A DNA stretch of 7,626 nt from Mesorhizobium sp. GTDB lineage: Bacteria; Pseudomonadota; Alphaproteobacteria; Rhizobiales; Rhizobiaceae. The first letter of the stretch is position 1. Each line of letters opens with the position of its first letter. The stretch covers positions 1 to 7,626 of the forward strand of contig JAUYMV010000414.1 in NCBI GenBank assembly GCA_030698645.1. Direction: 5' to 3'. A model generated the notes under the pieces. That model worked only from the letters and a program-made list of their open reading frames with translations. It was not told where the DNA came from and ran no database searches. Both the position numbers and the translations under genes were made by a program. Positions 5,681-7,626 of this stretch are shown piece after piece.

Positions 5681-5754
5681 GCTCCTCAGGGGAGCGGGAC
5701 ATATCCATGTCCGGTGGGCACTTCGGAGGCGACTTGTTTCGCCCGCGAGACAAG
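5681..5754 (+). promoter_or_regulatory. Probable structured 5' leader of rpoD (three tandem hairpins)
   Basis: Three hairpins follow each other: GCTCC/GGAGC (5681-5695, 5-base loop); GGACAT-ATCC-ATGTCC (5697-5712, perfect 6-bp stem with 4-base loop); and CTTGTTTCGC paired with GCGAGACAAG (5733-5754, with one G-U pair). The third ends 34 bases before the rpoD start and 22 bases before its Shine-Dalgarno GGAG (5777-5780). If transcription starts upstream of 5681, these would fold in the mRNA leader and could affect translation or stability. I do not recognise a known riboswitch. Confidence 0.45.
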
Positions 5755-5788
5755 CCATCGAAGCAGCCCGGCGTATGGAGAACAAAGC

Positions 5789-7626
<1,838 letters not shown>

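Larger units (their letters stand above)
5422..5788 (+). other. dnaG-rpoD intergenic region, 367 bp, rich in regulatory signals
   Basis: No gene is supported here. Its first third has four GANTC sites and two inverted repeats (5465-5489, 5503-5534). The middle has weaker hairpins: GATCC/GGATC (5549-5569), GGCC-GCAA-GGCC with a GNRA-type loop (5578-5589), and GGCGGG/CCTGCC (5618-5635, one wobble pair). A TTAA cluster follows (5639-5663). The last part, just before rpoD, has three more hairpins. I could not identify a convincing -35/-10 pair, so the rpoD start site is unassigned, and read-through from dnaG is possible because no hairpin is followed by a T-run. Confidence 0.6.

Overview
The window looks like chromosomal DNA of a GC-rich alphaproteobacterium, probably of the order Hyphomicrobiales (rhizobia and relatives). 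The basis is the sequence character of DnaG and RpoD, the dnaG-rpoD order, GANTC and TTAA-N7-TTAA sites before rpoD, and the toxin-antitoxin families present. No genus can be fixed from this alone.

Layout, left to right: (1) the N-terminal 150 residues of a Na/Pi-cotransporter family membrane protein on the minus strand, cut by the left edge; (2) a plus-strand Phd/YefM antitoxin and VapC-type PIN toxin pair, overlapping by one base, behind a promoter whose -10 lies in a near-perfect 21-bp palindrome; (3) a convergent minus-strand MFS exporter of the AraJ/DHA1 type; (4) a minus-strand brnT-brnA pair in which brnT has an in-frame amber codon at the Trp position of its FEWD motif, so the toxin appears broken while the antitoxin is intact; (5) dnaG (DNA primase, complete, 636 aa) on the plus strand, divergent from brnT; (6) a 367-bp gap carrying four GANTC sites, a CtrA-like motif and a string of possible hairpins; (7) rpoD (primary sigma factor), cut by the right edge after 612 codons.

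The right half is housekeeping: primase and sigma-70 are the core of the macromolecular-synthesis cluster. The segment from about 670 to 3440 looks like accessory cargo (two toxin-antitoxin loci around an exporter) between a transporter and essential genes. No transposase, integrase, tRNA, attachment site or CRISPR array is visible. The most notable observations are the nonsense-inactivated brnT beside an intact brnA, and the dense regulatory sequence before rpoD, which suggests, but does not prove, cell-cycle (CcrM/CtrA) input or RNA-structure control of the sigma factor. I did not find a convincing wholly new multi-gene system.
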